Assembly (NCBI RefSeq): GCF_014253075.1
Contig: NZ_JACLZJ010000005.1
Coordinates: 62,001 to 126,000 of the forward strand
Direction of reading: 5' to 3'
DNA from: Ochrobactrum sp. CM-21-5
Lineage (GTDB): Bacteria; Pseudomonadota; Alphaproteobacteria; Rhizobiales; Rhizobiaceae
DNA: 64,000 nucleotides
Part shown: positions 18,805 through 28,751 of the stretch, piece by piece
Layout of the letters: every line of letters starts with the position of its first letter
How positions within the stretch are numbered: position 1 is the stretch's first letter
Notes under the pieces: model-generated
Databases searched by the model: none
Told to the model about the DNA's origin: nothing
Seen by the model: the letters and a program-made list of their open reading frames with translations, nothing else
Program-made: the position numbers and the translations under genes

Positions 18805-21342
18805 TTACCATTTTACATTGAGTCCAATATTTCCCTCCCATATGCGAGAGCGCTCGCCGCCAAGATTCGTCGTATAATCGGCCGTGGCAAACAGGCTGGC
18901 CTTATCTGTCAGATCAACTGTGAAACCACCGCCGACCTCGAGGGATGTCCCCTCAAGCTCCGTGACAATAGGATCAATTGCTAAACGGACCGTCTGATCG
19001 GTTGAAAAATTACGCCAGAGGTTTGCTTTGAAATAGGGGCGCAGTTTCCCCAACGATGTCTCTTCCGTTCCTTGCAGCCGAATACCGATACGCCCGGTCC
19101 AGGCGCTATCGGCATCGAACGACACCGACGAGTATCGATCCGCTTGATCATCGAGAGAAAGGTCTCGCCAAATCAGTTGAGCTTGCGGTTCCAGTGTCCA
19201 GCTTCCGCCCAACGCCACGGGATATCCCCCTTCAAGTGAAGCTGTCACACCGTGACCGTCAACATCAATGTTTTGGCCCTGATTGGATGCTGCATCACCT
19301 CCGAACCACGTCCCCATCAGCACAGCATCCAGATACCAGCCTTCAGGACCGATGTGCGTCCAATATCCACCGAAACTGGTGCCTGTGACTTCCAGATTTC
19401 CGACAGCCAGCCTGTTCCATCCAAGTGCCTGACCCGTAACATCGCCCTTGGAGCGGGCGTAACCGAAGAACAGGCCAAACCGGTCCGAATGGCCGCTGGC
19501 CGTCTCGCGGCCGAAAAGGTCTTGCCCGGCCTGCAAGCCGAACAGGTTTCCATCGAAGCCGGGTGCAACGGTCCCTTTCCATTTCATGTCAGTATCCTGA
19601 CCGAAGATGCGCGCCCAGCTGGCAGGCAGATAACCACCGCTTTTCAGCAGCTCTTGCTCGCCGCGCCGTTCGTGAAAAGTGCCAAGCGTGGACAGCGCAA
19701 GATGATGTGCGACTGGTGGCAAAGCAGAATAAACCGGCACTTCAACACGATAAAGCGGCACCGCCTCACCTTCCACACGCGTTGCCCCCGATGAAGGTGG
19801 CGTGGTGCTGCCGACTATCGGAGGTTCCCCCGATGAACTGGGTGCCGGCTCGGTGCCGCTGTGCAAAGTCGAGCGCAAATACCAATTCTCGCCGGTAGCG
19901 TCCGACAAGCCACCTTTGAAAAGAAAATATTCATATGCGCCGGCAACTGCCCGGCCATCCAGTGAAAAAGCGCCGCCAGCAGTCGTCGCACCATTCAGTG
20001 ATTGCACCACCATAATGCCGTCGGAAGCAGTTGCCGCCCCCGAACCTCCGACATTATTCACGGCTATGCCTGTATTGCCCGATGCGGTACCACTATCTAT
20101 GATAAGCTTGTCTGACGGCGATGCATCAGCGTCCAGCACTGTATCCAGGACGAGTAGCCCATTCTGTCCCGTATAATTTCCGGTGATGGTGAAGGTATCC
20201 GATGTGTTCGTTCCGCCGCTGGTTAGATCGATCCTGCCCGAGTTGATGACATTTGCAAGACTGCCTGCCGAAGCAGCGGCAATACCACTCTGTGCAGCAC
20301 CTCCATGAATGGTGCTGCTGGCATCGATACTGAGCGTACCTGTATTGGTACTGGCATCACCAAGCTTCAGAACCGTATCGAAGTTGAGCCGCGTATTATT
20401 GGTCAGGTTGATGGTTTCCCAACTGTCGAAACGGGCAATCTTTCCGGTCTCAACATTATCGAATGTAAGACTGTCCATACCGTTGCCGCCAGTGATCTGC
20501 TGGGTCGCGCCGATATGAATGTCTGTCAAATTCGCAAGAGTAGCCCTATCGTTGTCGCCACCCAGATCAATATTTCCATATACAACGCCACCGCCATTCC
20601 AAGTGAACTGGTCATCGCCGAAGCTGAGCAAAATATTGCCGCCAACCGAGCCGCCTGTAATTGTAATGCTATCCGTGCCACCGCTGACGCTGATATTTCC
20701 CCCTATAGTTCCGTTGGAAAGAATAATCGTGTCATTACCGAAACCAGTGACCAGATTGCGATCAATCGTCCCTCCGGACATATCGAAGTAATTGTCGTCC
20801 AACTTCATGTTGACACGACCAATCCGTCCGCCGGTCATAACCGCATGGTCGCCATCGTCGAAGGCATCGACTATCCGACCGCCAGACATAAAAAACGTAT
20901 CAAGCCCATCACCTTGATTGAGAGAACCAATCTCGCCGCCGGTCATCTGAAAGTCATCAATACCGGAGCCCTGCTGTACATTTCCAGCAACGGAGCCGCC
21001 GGAAATCATGAACACATCGGCCCCGCCCCCCTGATCGACACTACCCGTTATCGTACCGGAATGAACTTCGATACGGTCATCGCCAACACCAAATGTGACG
21101 TCACCATTGATGATGCCGGTCCCGTTAACGGGTAAGATCAGGGTGTTGTTGCCGCCGAGGTCTGTTAGACTTCCGACAGAACTGCCGCTATCGCAGATGA
21201 ACGTATCATCTCCCGCAAGGGGGGAGAATAAACAAGCGGCCTGTGCGGGCAAGGCACCGGATAAAATCGCTCCCAAAGACAACAATGCGGTGTTTGAAAG
21301 AAAAAAGGACGAATTCACGAGATACGGTCGATAGCGTTGCAT
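18805..21342 (-). CDS. Autotransporter (type V secreted) with beta-helix passenger and beta-barrel
   Basis: An 845-residue outer-membrane protein that exports its own N-terminal passenger. A signal peptide (ALLSLGAILSGALPAQA) is followed from about residue 55 to 290 by at least nine short repeats rich in G-D and S/T-G-G (for example DVFMISGGSVAGNVQQGSGI), as expected for a parallel beta-helix. A linker with SGEPPIVGSTTPPSSGATR precedes the barrel (about residues 560-845, from LALSTLGTFHERRGEQELL), which ends in NIGLNVKW; the final aromatic residue is typical of barrels. Probably surface-exposed adhesin or matrix protein; which Brucella autotransporter it matches was not decided. Confidence 0.88.
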   Translation of the reverse strand: MQRYRPYLVNSSFFLSNTALLSLGAILSGALPAQAACLFSPLAGDDTFICDSGSSVGSLTDLGGNNTLILPVNGTGIINGDVTFGVGDDRIEVHSGTITGSVDQGGGADVFMISGGSVAGNVQQGSGIDDFQMTGGEIGSLNQGDGLDTFFMSGGRIVDAFDDGDHAVMTGGRIGRVNMKLDDNYFDMSGGTIDRNLVTGFGNDTIILSNGTIGGNISVSGGTDSITITGGSVGGNILLSFGDDQFTWNGGGVVYGNIDLGGDNDRATLANLTDIHIGATQQITGGNGMDSLTFDNVETGKIARFDSWETINLTNNTRLNFDTVLKLGDASTNTGTLSIDASSTIHGGAAQSGIAAASAGSLANVINSGRIDLTSGGTNTSDTFTITGNYTGQNGLLVLDTVLDADASPSDKLIIDSGTASGNTGIAVNNVGGSGAATASDGIMVVQSLNGATTAGGAFSLDGRAVAGAYEYFLFKGGLSDATGENWYLRSTLHSGTEPAPSSSGEPPIVGSTTPPSSGATRVEGEAVPLYRVEVPVYSALPPVAHHLALSTLGTFHERRGEQELLKSGGYLPASWARIFGQDTDMKWKGTVAPGFDGNLFGLQAGQDLFGRETASGHSDRFGLFFGYARSKGDVTGQALGWNRLAVGNLEVTGTSFGGYWTHIGPEGWYLDAVLMGTWFGGDAASNQGQNIDVDGHGVTASLEGGYPVALGGSWTLEPQAQLIWRDLSLDDQADRYSSVSFDADSAWTGRIGIRLQGTEETSLGKLRPYFKANLWRNFSTDQTVRLAIDPIVTELEGTSLEVGGGFTVDLTDKASLFATADYTTNLGGERSRIWEGNIGLNVKW

Positions 21343-21859
21343 TGAATCCCCTCAAAGCCAGTGCAATTGACCAAACCCCATTAATAAAGGGCAATTTTCT
21401 TGTTATTTCAATAAAAAATATTATGAATGATCATCAGTCAAATAAGTATACAGAAAAATAGAACAGCAACCACAAGTAGAATTAATGCTCCAACTTGCAT
21501 TATCAAATGCACCAATCAAGCTAACCTCTGATCAAGCTCATAGAAATTAAAATAATAACTTTCAATTGGTTACCGCTATTTCCGCCCCCCTTCCGATATA
21601 ATTCATTGTCGACTACGGCACGCCTGTTTAACCGATTCTGCCTCAAGTCTTTACATTAGCATTCACTGACATAGTGACCGCGAAACCACTGATTGGTTGG
21701 ATTTTTCACATTTTTCCAGCAACCTGCTAGTTTTCTTCAGCCATGCTGTGACAATGAGATTGGTTATCAATGCATCCAGAGACGCTATTAAAATAGCCTG
21801 TCTCATTCCATACACAGTTGATCAGAATAATATCGACGCTACAGAATCAGGATAGTCTA
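21343..21859. other. AT-rich divergent intergenic region
   Basis: Holds the promoters of the autotransporter (minus) and the MscS gene (plus). No gene, repeat or clear operator is seen. Its base composition is more AT-rich than the flanking coding DNA. Confidence 0.4.
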
Positions 21860-23152
21860 TTGTCGGAATTTTTTGCTTCTCACCCCTGGGCGGAGACTCT
21901 AGCAGCTCTTGGAGGGCTGTTTTTATCGGCGTTTCTGGCCAATTTTCTCATAAAGGCGATTCTGCTCAAACTTCTCGATCGGATCGTAAAGAAAACCTCG
22001 TTCGGCCAGGATGAGGAACTGAAGCGTCATGGCGTCATCAGCCGTCTCGCCAATATTGTTCCGGCACTGATAGTATCATCCGGCATAGTGGCGATTCCCG
22101 GCATGCCGGAAAGTGCGATCACGGTCATCCGCAACGTCGCAATAGCTTTTATCATTCTCACACTCGCACTTGCTTCCAATGCAGCACTCGGCGTGGTCGA
22201 CACGCTGTATCATCGCCGTTCCGAGGCGCGTTTCCGGCCGATAAAGGGTTATATCCAGGTCACGAAACTCGCCGTGTACGTCATCGCCGCGGTTTTGATC
22301 ATTGCAACACTGCTCGACCGCTCTCCGGTCATCCTGTTATCAGGTGTCGGAGCAATGGCCGCGGTTCTCATTCTGGTCTTTCAGGATACCCTGCTTTCGC
22401 TGGTCGCCAGCATGCAGATCGCCTCCTCCAACATGGTGCGTGTAGGAGACTGGATCGAAATGCGCAATCTGGATGCGAATGGCGATGTGATCGAGATCGC
22501 GCTCTATACGGTCAAGGTTCAGAATTTCGACAAAACCATCACAACTGTACCGATCCGAAAACTCATCACCGAACCGATGAAGAACTACCGGGGCATGCAG
22601 GAATCCGGCGGCAGAAGGATAAAGCGGGCGCTGTACATTGACCAGAATACTATTGGGTTTCTGTCTGAGCAGGAGCGAAACAGTTTATCCTCGATCGGTT
22701 TTCTGGAGGAATACCTGCCTCATAAAGAGAAGGAAATCGCCGAGTGGAACGCCAGACTCGGAGATCGCGCAAGGAACCCGGTTAATACACGACGCGTCAC
22801 CAATATTGGTACGTTCCGGGCATATGTGGAAACCTATCTGCGCAACCATCCGGGCGTACACAAGGGTATGACGCTGCTCGTGCGGCAGATGGACCCTACC
22901 CCGGAGGGGCTACCGCTTGAGATATATTGTTTCGCCAACACCACCGTCTGGGCAAAATTCGAACAAATTCAGTCGGATATTTTCGATCACCTCTATGCAG
23001 TGATGCCTGAATTCGGATTGCACGCATTTCAGAATCCGGGCGGGAGAGATATCCGCGCATTTATTGGAACGGAACGAATGGATCGAATGCATGAGTTAAA
23101 AAAGCGGGGCAGTTCTGAGAACTTCATTCAAGTACCTGATGTAAAGCCTTGA
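21860..23152 (+). CDS. MscS-family mechanosensitive ion channel
   Basis: A 430-residue inner-membrane channel that opens under membrane tension and protects from osmotic downshock. Several hydrophobic spans lie in residues about 12-150, then the MscS core: AVLILVFQDTLLSLVASMQI and the beta domain VGDWIEMRNLDANGDVIEIA with VPIRKLITEPMKNYRGM. It resembles the YbdG-type subgroup with an insertion in the cytoplasmic cage. TTG at 21860 is chosen since AGGA (21849-21852) stands 7 nt before; a TTG at 21818 has no such site. The 3' end overlaps the convergent serine hydrolase gene by 29 nt. Confidence 0.88.
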   Translation: MSEFFASHPWAETLAALGGLFLSAFLANFLIKAILLKLLDRIVKKTSFGQDEELKRHGVISRLANIVPALIVSSGIVAIPGMPESAITVIRNVAIAFIILTLALASNAALGVVDTLYHRRSEARFRPIKGYIQVTKLAVYVIAAVLIIATLLDRSPVILLSGVGAMAAVLILVFQDTLLSLVASMQIASSNMVRVGDWIEMRNLDANGDVIEIALYTVKVQNFDKTITTVPIRKLITEPMKNYRGMQESGGRRIKRALYIDQNTIGFLSEQERNSLSSIGFLEEYLPHKEKEIAEWNARLGDRARNPVNTRRVTNIGTFRAYVETYLRNHPGVHKGMTLLVRQMDPTPEGLPLEIYCFANTTVWAKFEQIQSDIFDHLYAVMPEFGLHAFQNPGGRDIRAFIGTERMDRMHELKKRGSSENFIQVPDVKP

Positions 23153-24455
23153 TTATGCGGGAATTAAGCCCTTGAACATTATAGTGCGTTTTTGAAGGTG
23201 ACAGCCCCAACCGAACGACAGCCAGATTCATTGATGGCACTATCATCACGCTTTGACCGTCATGACCCGACATCCAGAAGGCGTCGGCAGGAATTCCGTT
23301 CTCTCCGGCCCGGACGCCCGAAATCTGCAGCCATACTTGCCCCTGCCCGTACAACCCGCTGGAGCTTTGCGTGGGCTGCCGCATGAAGGAAACGAAACCG
23401 GCGGGCAGGATTTGCCTGCCGTCTACCGTTCCGTTGTCTATCAGGAACCCTGCCAGTCGCGCCCAGTCGCGCGCCGTGGCATACATATAGGATGACCCGA
23501 CAAATGTGCCTGTCGCATCGGCTTCCAGTATCGCGCTCGACATGCCAAGCGGCCCGAACAAAGCATGACGCGGATAAGCGAGCGCCTCAGCGCGGCTGTC
23601 GAAGCTGTCCATGAAGAGGTGCGATAGAATATTGGCTGTTCCGCTTGAGTAGTTAAATTTTTCACCCGGTAGAGCTTCCAGCGGTTTTGACGCCGCGAAA
23701 CCGGCCATATCCTGCTCCAGAAAGAGCATGCGCGTCACATCGGTTACATTGCCGTAATCTTCGTCGAAATACAGGCCGCTTTCCATGGCCATCAAGTTGG
23801 CGAGCGTGATCTTTGAGCGCTCGTCACCGCTCCAAGCTGGCAGCAGATTTTTCCGGCGGATATCCATGCGACCTTTGGCGACGCGCATGCCAATCAACGT
23901 CGCCATGACTGATTTCGTCATGGACCAGCCGAGTAGCGGCGTGTCCGCACCGATGCCGACACCGTAGCTTTCTGCAATCAACCTGCCATCCTTGATAACC
24001 ACGATTGCACGCATGCCCGGCCCCGCCAGCTCCGGATCGCTGATCAACGCTTGAACTGCCGGTTTCAAATCGACATCAAGTGAAACCGGCTTGATTTCGG
24101 CTGGCGCCGCCAATGACGGCCTCAAGTCTTCCGTCTGTATATTCGCGCATCCCAGTCCGGGTCTGTATGTGGCCCGGCTCGGTGCGAAAAATCCGAATAT
24201 CTGCGCCGTGACCGTGTGCGAACTTCGGTCGATGGAGACGTTCACAAGTTTAAGCAGCGGATGTCCCGGAGCCTGCACATCATCTTTCAGAACGACATCA
24301 GGCTCGCGCTTCGCTATAAAAACATTCGAACAGACGATCTTCGCCGCATAGCCGGTTCCAACGCGCAAAAGTTCAGGCGGCTTCAAACCAAGCCAAATTA
24401 CGGCGACGAAAATGGCTAGCGCCACAAGGCAGCCGATCATCTTTAAAAAGCGCAT
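23124..24455 (-). CDS. Serine hydrolase, beta-lactamase/PBP class C-like
   Basis: A 443-residue, membrane-anchored or periplasmic serine hydrolase: an N-terminal hydrophobic span (MIGCLVALAIFVAVIWLGL), then a beta-lactamase-related domain with the nucleophile SMTK (GWSMTKSVMATLIG) and the tyrosine motif YSSG (FNYSSGTANILSHL). A C-terminal HDG-like triad region (MSGHDGQSVMIVPSMNLAVV) replaces KTG. Such enzymes include esterases and D-amino-peptidases; a beta-lactamase role is unlikely from this pattern but not excluded. Start at 24455 has GAGAGGA upstream. It is the first of the three consecutive minus-strand genes to 28337. Confidence 0.85.
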   Translation of the reverse strand: MRFLKMIGCLVALAIFVAVIWLGLKPPELLRVGTGYAAKIVCSNVFIAKREPDVVLKDDVQAPGHPLLKLVNVSIDRSSHTVTAQIFGFFAPSRATYRPGLGCANIQTEDLRPSLAAPAEIKPVSLDVDLKPAVQALISDPELAGPGMRAIVVIKDGRLIAESYGVGIGADTPLLGWSMTKSVMATLIGMRVAKGRMDIRRKNLLPAWSGDERSKITLANLMAMESGLYFDEDYGNVTDVTRMLFLEQDMAGFAASKPLEALPGEKFNYSSGTANILSHLFMDSFDSRAEALAYPRHALFGPLGMSSAILEADATGTFVGSSYMYATARDWARLAGFLIDNGTVDGRQILPAGFVSFMRQPTQSSSGLYGQGQVWLQISGVRAGENGIPADAFWMSGHDGQSVMIVPSMNLAVVRLGLSPSKTHYNVQGLNSRIIKALHQVLE

Positions 24456-24518
24456 CGAGTATCCTCTCAACCACTTCCAAAAATCGCGGTATGAATATCA
24501 CGATGCCGGTTTTTTGTG

Positions 24519-25730
24519 TCAGCTCGAAACGCCGCGCTGCAGCCAGTCGTGAATGCCATTTGCCGCCGCCTGCCCCATCGCGAAACACGCCGTCAGGAGA
24601 TAGCCGCCTGTCGGCGCCTCCCAGTCGATCATCTCTCCGGCAACGAAAGCACCCGGCAGCTTCGAAAGCATGTAATTTTCGTCAATCTCTTGCCAGAGAA
24701 TGCCGCCAGCACTGGAAATTGCTTCTGAAATCGGTCGTGGGCGCGTGACAGGAATACGCAGGGACTTGATTGCGCGGGCAAGCCGCTCAGGCTCTCTCTC
24801 GCGCATGAACTCCGCAACAAGAGCTGTCTTAACCCCTGTAAGCCCAGCCCCTTTGCGCAAAAGGTTGCTGAAGCTCAGCTTGCCGTCTTGTCGAGCGATA
24901 TCTGTTTGCAGGCGCGCAACCGTTCGGCCAGGAGCAAGATCGACATCCATCCACGCGGTACCGCTGGTTTCCAATGCGTCACGCAAAGCGCTTGCATGTG
25001 CATAGATCAGGCTGCCCTCGACACCAGTACCAGTGATGACGAATTCGCCCTGTACAGTCCCGGCAGATGTCGTAATCGTAACGGATTTCACCGGTTCTCC
25101 GGCAAATCGTTTCGCAAAATACTCGCTCCATGCGACATCGAAACCGCAATTGGCTGCACGAAATGGCGCGATCTCCACGCCTTTTTGCCGGATTTTGTCG
25201 ACCCAGACGCCGTTTGAGCCGAGCTTCGGCCAGCTCGCTCCGCCGAAGGCGAACAGCACAGCATCACATTGTACTGTCTCCGCCCCTTGGGGTGTCTCGA
25301 TGAGAAGATGGTCCCGTGCGAACCCGACCCATCGATGACGCGTCAGAATCCGCACACCCTGGGCTTCAAGCCTTGCGACCCAGGCGCGCAGAAGCGGCGA
25401 AGCTTTCATGACCCGAGGAAAGACCCGACCGGATGAACCTACAAATGTTTCCGCCCCCAGCCTATCAGCCCAGCCGCGCAAATCTTGTGGGCCGAACATT
25501 CGCAATGAAGAAGAAATCCTGTCAGCGCTCGCGCCATAGCGCTGCATGAAGACCGCAAACGCCTCCGCATGCGTGATATTGAGCCCGGATTTCCCGGCCA
25601 GCAGAAGCTTGCGCCCCACAGTGGGCATCTGCTCATAAACAGTTACCGAATGGCCGAGCGTAGAAAGCCGTTCTGCGGCCATCAGCCCGGATGGCCCACC
25701 ACCGAGAATAGCTATTTTTCCCTTACGCAT
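24519..25730 (-). CDS. FAD-dependent oxidoreductase, HI0933/BaiN-like family
   Basis: A 403-residue flavoprotein. The FAD-binding loop ILGGGPSGLMAAERLSTLGH lies at the N-terminus, LLAGKSGLNITHAEAF follows, and the C-terminal block GEMIDWEAPTGGYLLTACFA binds FAD again, all characteristic of the HI0933 family, subgroup with TIGR03862-type length. Substrate is unknown for the family at large; one distant member acts on bile-acid intermediates, which is not expected here. It stands between cckA (24 nt away) and the serine hydrolase, same strand. Confidence 0.86.
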   Translation of the reverse strand: MRKGKIAILGGGPSGLMAAERLSTLGHSVTVYEQMPTVGRKLLLAGKSGLNITHAEAFAVFMQRYGASADRISSSLRMFGPQDLRGWADRLGAETFVGSSGRVFPRVMKASPLLRAWVARLEAQGVRILTRHRWVGFARDHLLIETPQGAETVQCDAVLFAFGGASWPKLGSNGVWVDKIRQKGVEIAPFRAANCGFDVAWSEYFAKRFAGEPVKSVTITTSAGTVQGEFVITGTGVEGSLIYAHASALRDALETSGTAWMDVDLAPGRTVARLQTDIARQDGKLSFSNLLRKGAGLTGVKTALVAEFMREREPERLARAIKSLRIPVTRPRPISEAISSAGGILWQEIDENYMLSKLPGAFVAGEMIDWEAPTGGYLLTACFAMGQAAANGIHDWLQRGVSS

Positions 25731-25754
25731 TGATATGGAAGCGTTCCCGATACA

Positions 25755-28337
25755 TCAATCCTGATTCTCCAGCATTTCCTTAACTGTGGTGGCTAGCTGC
25801 TTGAGGGAGAACGGTTTTGGCAAGAATCCGAACTTGGCATCTGCCGGAAGATTGCGCGCAAAGGCGTCTTCCGCATAGCCGGAAACAAAAATAAACTTGA
25901 TGTCCGGATACGTCTTGCGCAATTCACGCAAAAGCGTCGGCCCATCCATCTCTGGCATGACAACATCCGATACGACGATGTCCACTTCGCCGCCGAGTTC
26001 CTCCAGTATCTCAAGTGCTTCCACGCCGGAAGCTGCCTCGTGGACCGTATAGCCGCGCGACTGCAAGGCACGCACGCCGCCCATACGAACGGCGTCTTCG
26101 TCTTCCACGAGCAGAACTGTTGCCGAGCCCGACAGGTCCGTAGCTTTTTCGACCTTCTTTTCTTTGGCCGCGACAGGCGCGTCGTCGGCACGTTTTTCTT
26201 CGATGTGGCGCGGCAGGAAAATCTTGAATGCGGTTCCCTTGCCCATCTCGGAATCGCAATAGATGAAACCACCGGTCTGCTTGATGATGCCATAGACCAT
26301 CGACAGGCCAAGCCCCGTGCCTTTGCCAACTTCCTTTGTAGTGAAAAACGGCTCGAAAATCTTTTCGAGCACATCCGCGGGAATACCGGTTCCGTTGTCC
26401 TCGACTTCGAAAACAACGTAATCCGCCTCCGGAAGATCCCGGTAGTTCAGACGCGCGATCTCAGCTGTGGCAACATTGCGGGTGCGCAACGTGATTTCAC
26501 CGCCATCGGGCATGGCATCGCGTGCGTTTACGGCAAGATTGACCGCGACCTGTTCAAATTGACCAAGGTCGGCTCTAACAGGCCAAAGATCGCGCCCGTG
26601 ATCGATCTTCAGTTCGATATCCTTGCCCACGAGACGCGCAAGCAGCATACGCAGATCGGCAAGAACATCCGTCAGATCCAGCACTTCGGGGCGCAATGTC
26701 TGACGGCGGGAAAATGCGAGCAATTGCCTCACGAGTGATGCGGCTCGGTTGGCGTTCTGCTTGATATTCATGATGTCCGGGAAAGACGGGTCGGAAGCGC
26801 GGTAATTACTCAAAAGCAAATCCGAGGACATGATGATCGCCGTGAGCACATTGTTGAAGTCGTGCGCGATACCGCCTGCCAACTGCCCGACAGCCTGCAT
26901 TTTCTGGCTTTGCGCCATCTGGTTTTCAAGCGCTTTCTGTTCCGTCGTTTCAACGGCAGAAATGATCGCCGCCTCTTCTGCGGCCTCGCCGCCCAGATCG
27001 GTAACCGGGCTCATATAGAAACGGATATGCCGTTCCTCATTGCCGGGAAGAACCGTATCGACAGGAGAAATGCTTGCCTGCCCTGCAAAAGCTGCGGCAA
27101 GCGCCTTATTAAAGGTTTCCCTGTCCCTTTCGTGGACGACATTCTCCAATTTGACCCGACGGTCGATGGCATCTCTATCCACAACTGAAGAGAATATATC
27201 CAGGAAACGCGCATTGGTGCGTACCGTGTGACCATCCGCATCGACCGCTGCAATCGCCATGGGGGCAGAATTGAAGAACCGCGTGAAACGCACCTCTGCC
27301 GAACGCTGGGCGACCGACGAATCATCCCCCTCGGCCCGATCAAGCACGATGGTGCGGCTGGTTCCGCGCGTACCATCGCGCGCCGCTTGCACACGATGGT
27401 AGAACCGGACCGCGAGACTCTGGCCGTTACGCTTGATCAAATCCAGATCGATCACCGTGTTACGACTGGTGCCGGGCTCCGCCTTGACTGCCTTGATCAA
27501 GGCCATTCCGCTACCGGCAACGATATCGTTGAGAGTCAACGCTCCGGGTGTGAACTGGGTCAGATCAACGCCGAGCCATTCGGCAAGCGTTGCATTGAGA
27601 TAGATGATACGCCCCGACGGATCGGCAGAAAAAAATCCAGCTGGAGCATGATCCAGATGATTGATGGCTTCCTGCAACTCCTGAAAGAAGCGCTCTTGTT
27701 CGGCACGCTCTTCTGAAATATCCGCAATCTGCCAGGCAACGAGGGGTCCGCCGTAATTTTGTCCGGTCTCGATGGGGCGCGCCTTGATACGATACCAGAC
27801 CGGGGAAAGCGAGCCATGGCCTTCGCGTGAAAGCCCGCCGGAAAGACGTACTTCTTCTTGCGCCGTTAAACCGTCGCGCACTGCATTCGTCAGCCGGTAG
27901 ATGGCATCTGAAGCAGAAGGTTCGGCCGTCAGAACGCTGTCGAGAGAACGGATACCGTCGGCGTTTGCAACGCCGGTCATTTGAGCATATGCCTGATTGG
28001 CATAAACGATCTGACCTCTTGGGTCGGAAATGACCGTGCCTTCAGGCAATGAATCCATAAAGGAATGGGCAAGATCGGGGCCGCCACGGCGCTGACTGAA
28101 CTGGATGAGACCGGTGGCTGCTCCGAAAAGATAAAAGACCCCGACCATGGACAGCAGGCCCATCAGAACGAGGGCAAAACCATCGCCCAGCCGATCCCGA
28201 AACAGGAAATAGGCAAGAGCAGCGCCTGTCAGCAGAATTCCGACAATAAGCAAACGCAGCGCAGCACTTGGGGCCTGTTTCGGCATGACAAGCGGTTTCG
28301 GATATGCATTGTCCGTCTGTCGCGACATCAAGCCCAT
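25755..28337 (-). CDS. cckA: Hybrid sensor histidine kinase CckA
   Basis: The cell-cycle kinase/phosphatase that through ChpT phosphorylates CtrA and CpdR in alphaproteobacteria. The 860-residue protein has two N-terminal membrane spans (about residues 27-48 and 55-75), tandem PAS domains (about 90-440), a HisKA domain with [20 protein letters not shown] (phosphorylated His about residue 492), HATPase with [20 protein letters not shown] and [14 protein letters not shown], and a C-terminal receiver with [18 protein letters not shown] (Asp about 791). Order and spacing match CckA. It faces the FliO-like gene across a 414-nt divergent spacer. Confidence 0.95.
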   Translation of the reverse strand: MGLMSRQTDNAYPKPLVMPKQAPSAALRLLIVGILLTGAALAYFLFRDRLGDGFALVLMGLLSMVGVFYLFGAATGLIQFSQRRGGPDLAHSFMDSLPEGTVISDPRGQIVYANQAYAQMTGVANADGIRSLDSVLTAEPSASDAIYRLTNAVRDGLTAQEEVRLSGGLSREGHGSLSPVWYRIKARPIETGQNYGGPLVAWQIADISEERAEQERFFQELQEAINHLDHAPAGFFSADPSGRIIYLNATLAEWLGVDLTQFTPGALTLNDIVAGSGMALIKAVKAEPGTSRNTVIDLDLIKRNGQSLAVRFYHRVQAARDGTRGTSRTIVLDRAEGDDSSVAQRSAEVRFTRFFNSAPMAIAAVDADGHTVRTNARFLDIFSSVVDRDAIDRRVKLENVVHERDRETFNKALAAAFAGQASISPVDTVLPGNEERHIRFYMSPVTDLGGEAAEEAAIISAVETTEQKALENQMAQSQKMQAVGQLAGGIAHDFNNVLTAIIMSSDLLLSNYRASDPSFPDIMNIKQNANRAASLVRQLLAFSRRQTLRPEVLDLTDVLADLRMLLARLVGKDIELKIDHGRDLWPVRADLGQFEQVAVNLAVNARDAMPDGGEITLRTRNVATAEIARLNYRDLPEADYVVFEVEDNGTGIPADVLEKIFEPFFTTKEVGKGTGLGLSMVYGIIKQTGGFIYCDSEMGKGTAFKIFLPRHIEEKRADDAPVAAKEKKVEKATDLSGSATVLLVEDEDAVRMGGVRALQSRGYTVHEAASGVEALEILEELGGEVDIVVSDVVMPEMDGPTLLRELRKTYPDIKFIFVSGYAEDAFARNLPADAKFGFLPKPFSLKQLATTVKEMLENQD

Positions 28338-28751
28338 TACCCTTTCATGCTGTGAGGCTGCGTTTTGCGGATTGTGTTTGATCCGCGAACCGTTTTGTTT
28401 AGCCAGAGCGCCAATTCATTCATACAGCAAAACCGATCCCGTTTTCTATTTGCACGTCAAGTCGTGCGCCTGACATGAGACGCTTGCACATCAGGGTATA
28501 TCCGATTCGCAGAATGTGTTAATCAACGGGCAGCACAAGCACAGCCGCGCCAAAACCGTGCGAAGGATGCCGTTTTGCACCGTTTTGGCTGGGGATCATA
28601 TATTTCCCGCAATTGGATGAGACATTCCCAAGGCTTGCAAATTCAACTACTGTCCTGAAAAATGTACACTGCCCGGTGATTATGGACTGTTGGGGACGCA
28701 CAGTCTCCGATCACCGACGTTACTCAGTTTTAGTATTATGAGGGTATCCGC
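28338..28751. other. Divergent intergenic region between cckA and the FliO-like gene
   Basis: No gene is supported. Promoters of both genes must lie here. I saw no convincing CtrA-type TTAA-N7-TTAA pair. Confidence 0.4.

Noticed and set aside
20305-21135. 276-codon plus-strand frame across the autotransporter
   Set aside because: Shadow of the repetitive passenger; no signal or motif, and the minus frame has signal peptide and barrel.
23124-24455. Beta-lactamase resistance gene
   Set aside because: Fold is class C-like, but the third motif is not KTG and it is anchored by a membrane span; more consistent with an esterase or peptidase-type hydrolase.
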